From positions 682,001 to 746,000 of the forward strand of contig CBDCCX010000006.1 of assembly GCA_965215165.1 (NCBI GenBank): DNA of 64,000 nucleotides, read 5' to 3'. This document shows, piece by piece, positions 62,074-64,000 of this stretch. The position numbers and the translations under genes are program-made. Source of the DNA: JANQRZ01 sp965215165 (GTDB taxonomy: Bacteria; Bacteroidota; Rhodothermia; Rhodothermales; JANQRZ01). Position 1 is the stretch's first letter. The number at the start of each line of letters is the position of its first letter. The notes beneath the pieces were generated by a model. It was given only the letters and a program-made list of their open reading frames with translations. It was not told the origin of the DNA and searched no databases.

Positions 62074-62931
62074 ATGAGCATCCACCACATCGCCGTCATC
62101 GGAGCCGGCACGATGGGCAACGGCATCGCCCACGTCCTCGCGCTCGCCGGGCACGACGTCACCCTGATCGACGTCGACCAGAGCCGCCTCGACGCGGGCC
62201 TCGCCACGGTCGAGAAGAACCTCGCCCGCCAGGTCAAGAAAGAGCGGATCACCGAGCAGGACCAGGTCGACACCCTCGCCCGGATCGCGTGCGCCACCGA
62301 CCTCTCGGCCGACACCGCCGAGGCCGACCTCGTCATCGAAGCGGCGACCGAGAACCCCGAGATCAAGGCTGGGATCTTCCGAGCGCTCGACAAAGCCACG
62401 AAGCCGTCGGCGATTCTCGCCTCGAACACCTCGTCGATCTCGATCACGCAGATCGCGGCCGAGACCGAGCGGCCGGCCCAGGTCATCGGGATGCACTTCT
62501 TCAACCCGGTCCCGGTGATGAAGCTCGTCGAGATCGTGCGTGGCCTCGAGACCTCGGACGAAACCTTTCGGGCGGTCTACGACCTGTCGGAGAAGCTCGG
62601 CAAGACGCCCGTCGAGGTCAGCGACTATGCTGGGTTCGTCTCGAACCGCATCCTGATGCCGATGATCAACGAGGCCGTCTACTGCGTGATGGAGGGCGTC
62701 GCCGAGCCGGAGGACATCGACACGGTGATGATGCTCGGCATGGCGCACCCGATGGGGCCGCTCGCGCTGGCCGACTTCATCGGCCTCGACGTGTGCCTCT
62801 CGATCATGGAGGTCCTCCACCGCGAGCTCGGCGACTCGAAGTACCGCCCGTGCCCGCTCCTGCGGAAGATGGTCGTCGCCGGGCGGCTCGGGCGGAAGTC
62901 CGGGCGCGGGTTCTACGACTACGACGCCTGA
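62074..62931 (+). CDS. hbd: 3-hydroxybutyryl-CoA dehydrogenase
   Basis: 285 residues. NAD-binding GAGTMGNG (10-17), then DVDQSRLDAGLATVEKNLAR, the catalytic-domain motif MHFFNPVPVMKLVEIVRGLE (about 138-157) with conserved His/Asn, and GFVSNRILMPMINEAVYCVM. Reduces acetoacetyl-CoA or oxidises (S)-3-hydroxybutyryl-CoA. It ends GRKSGRGFYDYDA, the usual C-terminus. Its TGA overlaps the ATG of the next gene (TGATG). Confidence 0.94.
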   Translation: MSIHHIAVIGAGTMGNGIAHVLALAGHDVTLIDVDQSRLDAGLATVEKNLARQVKKERITEQDQVDTLARIACATDLSADTAEADLVIEAATENPEIKAGIFRALDKATKPSAILASNTSSISITQIAAETERPAQVIGMHFFNPVPVMKLVEIVRGLETSDETFRAVYDLSEKLGKTPVEVSDYAGFVSNRILMPMINEAVYCVMEGVAEPEDIDTVMMLGMAHPMGPLALADFIGLDVCLSIMEVLHRELGDSKYRPCPLLRKMVVAGRLGRKSGRGFYDYDA

Positions 62932-63689
62932 TGCTCCGCGACGGGACGGTCCTCATCACCGGAGCCTCGGCCGGCATCGGCGCGGCGTGCGCCGAAGCGT
63001 TTGCCGAGGCTGGGGCGCGGCTCGTTCTGGCCGCCCGGCGGAGCGACCGGCTCGAGGAGGTGGCGGCGCGACTCGGTACAGAAACCCACGTCCTCGAGCT
63101 TGATGTGCGCGACGCGGCGGCGGTGAACGCCGCCCTCGCCGGACTGCCCGAGGCGTGGCGAGGCATCGACGTGCTCGTCAACAACGCCGGGCTGTCGCGC
63201 GGCCTCGATCCGGTGTGGGAGAACACCGACGAGCAGGTCGAGACGATGCTCGACACAAACGTGAAGGGGCTGCTCTGGGTCACCCGTGCTATCGTGCCGG
63301 GGATGCTCGCGCGCGGGCGCGGGCACGTCATCAACATCGGTTCGACGGCCGGGCACGGCGTCTACGCCGGCGGCGTGGTCTACTCGGCGACCAAGCACGC
63401 CGTCGGCGCGATCACCGCCGGCCTCAAGATCGACCTCCACGGCACGCCCGTCCGCGTCTCGACCGTCGACCCCGGCCTGACGGAGACCGACTTCTCGCGC
63501 GTCCGCTTCGACGGCGATGCCGAGCGCGCCGACCGGGTGTACTCGACCACGACGCCGCTGCAACCCGAAGACGTGGCTGAGGCCGTGGTGTGGTGCGCGA
63601 GCCGCCCGGCGCACGTCAACGTCGCCGAGGTGATCCTGACGCCGACGGCGCAGTCGTCCGTGACGCTCATTCAGCGTCAGGAGGCGTGA
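62931..63689 (+). CDS. short-chain dehydrogenase/reductase
   Basis: 252 residues. The start ATG overlaps the previous stop. Cofactor motif TGASAGIG (10-17), NNAG (84-87), catalytic Ser 138, Tyr 151 and Lys 155 (YSATK). It resembles the YdfG/serine 3-dehydrogenase subgroup (NADP-type; RRSDRL after the second strand). Substrate unknown; co-translation with the hydroxyacyl-CoA dehydrogenase suggests a related acid or alcohol. Its 3' end overlaps the convergent HEPN gene by 23 bp. Confidence 0.92.
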   Translation: MLRDGTVLITGASAGIGAACAEAFAEAGARLVLAARRSDRLEEVAARLGTETHVLELDVRDAAAVNAALAGLPEAWRGIDVLVNNAGLSRGLDPVWENTDEQVETMLDTNVKGLLWVTRAIVPGMLARGRGHVINIGSTAGHGVYAGGVVYSATKHAVGAITAGLKIDLHGTPVRVSTVDPGLTETDFSRVRFDGDAERADRVYSTTTPLQPEDVAEAVVWCASRPAHVNVAEVILTPTAQSSVTLIQRQEA

Positions 63690-64000
63690 GCAAGCGCTCG
63701 ATGGCCTCGACGAAGGCGCGGGCCTCCTCGACGGCCCGGAGCGCCATGTCTTGCGTGAAAACGGCACCTATCTCGTAGTCTGCACCCTGGCGCTTTTCGT
63801 ACAGATCGGTGAGCGTCTTCGCCATCTCGGTGGGGACACTGCCTCCTTGCACGACTGCCTCGTAGAAGCGCTGCTGAGTACCTCGGTGCGTTTTCGTGAC
63901 GATGTCCCGCTCTACTAGGGTCGCCGAAGCCGCATGGAACACGGCGTAGTAAGCGCGGGCGATGTTGCCGGCCGGGCTACCGGAGACGCAGAGGGTCTCG
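63667..64000 (-). CDS. HEPN-domain protein, 5' end outside the window
   Basis: The frame is open on the minus strand through the window edge, so the gene begins beyond 64000; 110 residues are visible. The motif RAYYAVFHAA is the catalytic Rx4-6H motif of HEPN ribonucleases, followed by KTHRGTQQRFYEAVVQGG, the usual second helix. Such small HEPN proteins are toxins of HEPN/MNT toxin-antitoxin modules, with a nucleotidyltransferase antitoxin next door; that partner would be outside the window. The C-terminus is complete (IERLLTPPDAE). Confidence 0.82.
   Translation of the reverse strand, partial: ETLCVSGSPAGNIARAYYAVFHAASATLVERDIVTKTHRGTQQRFYEAVVQGGSVPTEMAKTLTDLYEKRQGADYEIGAVFTQDMALRAVEEARAFVEAIERLLTPPDAE

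Overview
The window is high-GC bacterial DNA. Type IX secretion (T9SS) C-terminal sorting domains, a PorV-like outer-membrane protein, a CarboxypepD_reg/TonB receptor and a Bacteroidota-style DUF3072/PspC gene complement point to a Rhodothermota/Rhodothermales-type relative of Bacteroidota (Rubricoccus/Rubrivirga-like). This placement is inferred from gene content and composition only; there is no 16S gene in the window.

Layout. 1-1437: the 3' part of an S9 peptidase, then an orphan 3' fragment of an outer-membrane receptor. 1652-13544: six co-directional genes for surface and secreted proteins (two T9SS cargo proteins, a lipoprotein, a TonB-dependent receptor, a PorV-family protein and an NHL-propeller lipoprotein). 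13716-20520: rmlB, an outer-membrane protein, polA, an AT-rich broken gene and a DUF3072 protein. 20640-23315: an M16 peptidase pair (one catalytic, one non-catalytic). 23515-28338: a four-helix protein, PspC, and a polyhydroxyalkanoate (PHA) granule cluster (PhaR, two phasin-like proteins, patatin). 28382-33218: an O-acyltransferase locus with one MBOAT and three SGNH-type partner paralogues. 33215-36062: ctaA and a broken propeller/LamG gene. 36230-47186: groES/groEL under CIRCE, an amidohydrolase, membrane proteins and mutY, with two loci that duplicate a host gene's 3' end around one inserted exported-protein gene. 48151-56820: envelope and RNA functions (SIMPL protein, BamA/TamA, rsmE, Nudix, secG, RNase P RNA, a zinc-ribbon relative, DegP). 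56936-64000: fumC, panC-panD, thiolase, a frameshifted porin, 3-hydroxybutyryl-CoA dehydrogenase, an SDR and a truncated HEPN gene at the edge.

The most unusual signal is a repeated architecture. Downstream of both groEL and mutY there is a single convergent gene for an exported protein, and beyond it a second copy of only the last 120-170 bp of groEL or mutY. At groEL the distal copy keeps the better terminator; at mutY the two 3' ends have diverged. This looks like insertion of single-gene cargo together with a replacement host-gene 3' end, either by a small integrating element or by homology-facilitated recombination. A second signal is three short elements with terminal inverted repeats (30428-30607, 43379-43542, 51049-51214) whose left end overlaps the stop codon of the upstream gene in every case. 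There are also many REP-like palindromes and degenerate hairpins beside start codons.

Most long antisense reading frames in this high-GC DNA are shadows and are not listed. Starts were chosen by signal peptides, family N-termini and overlaps with neighbouring stops.
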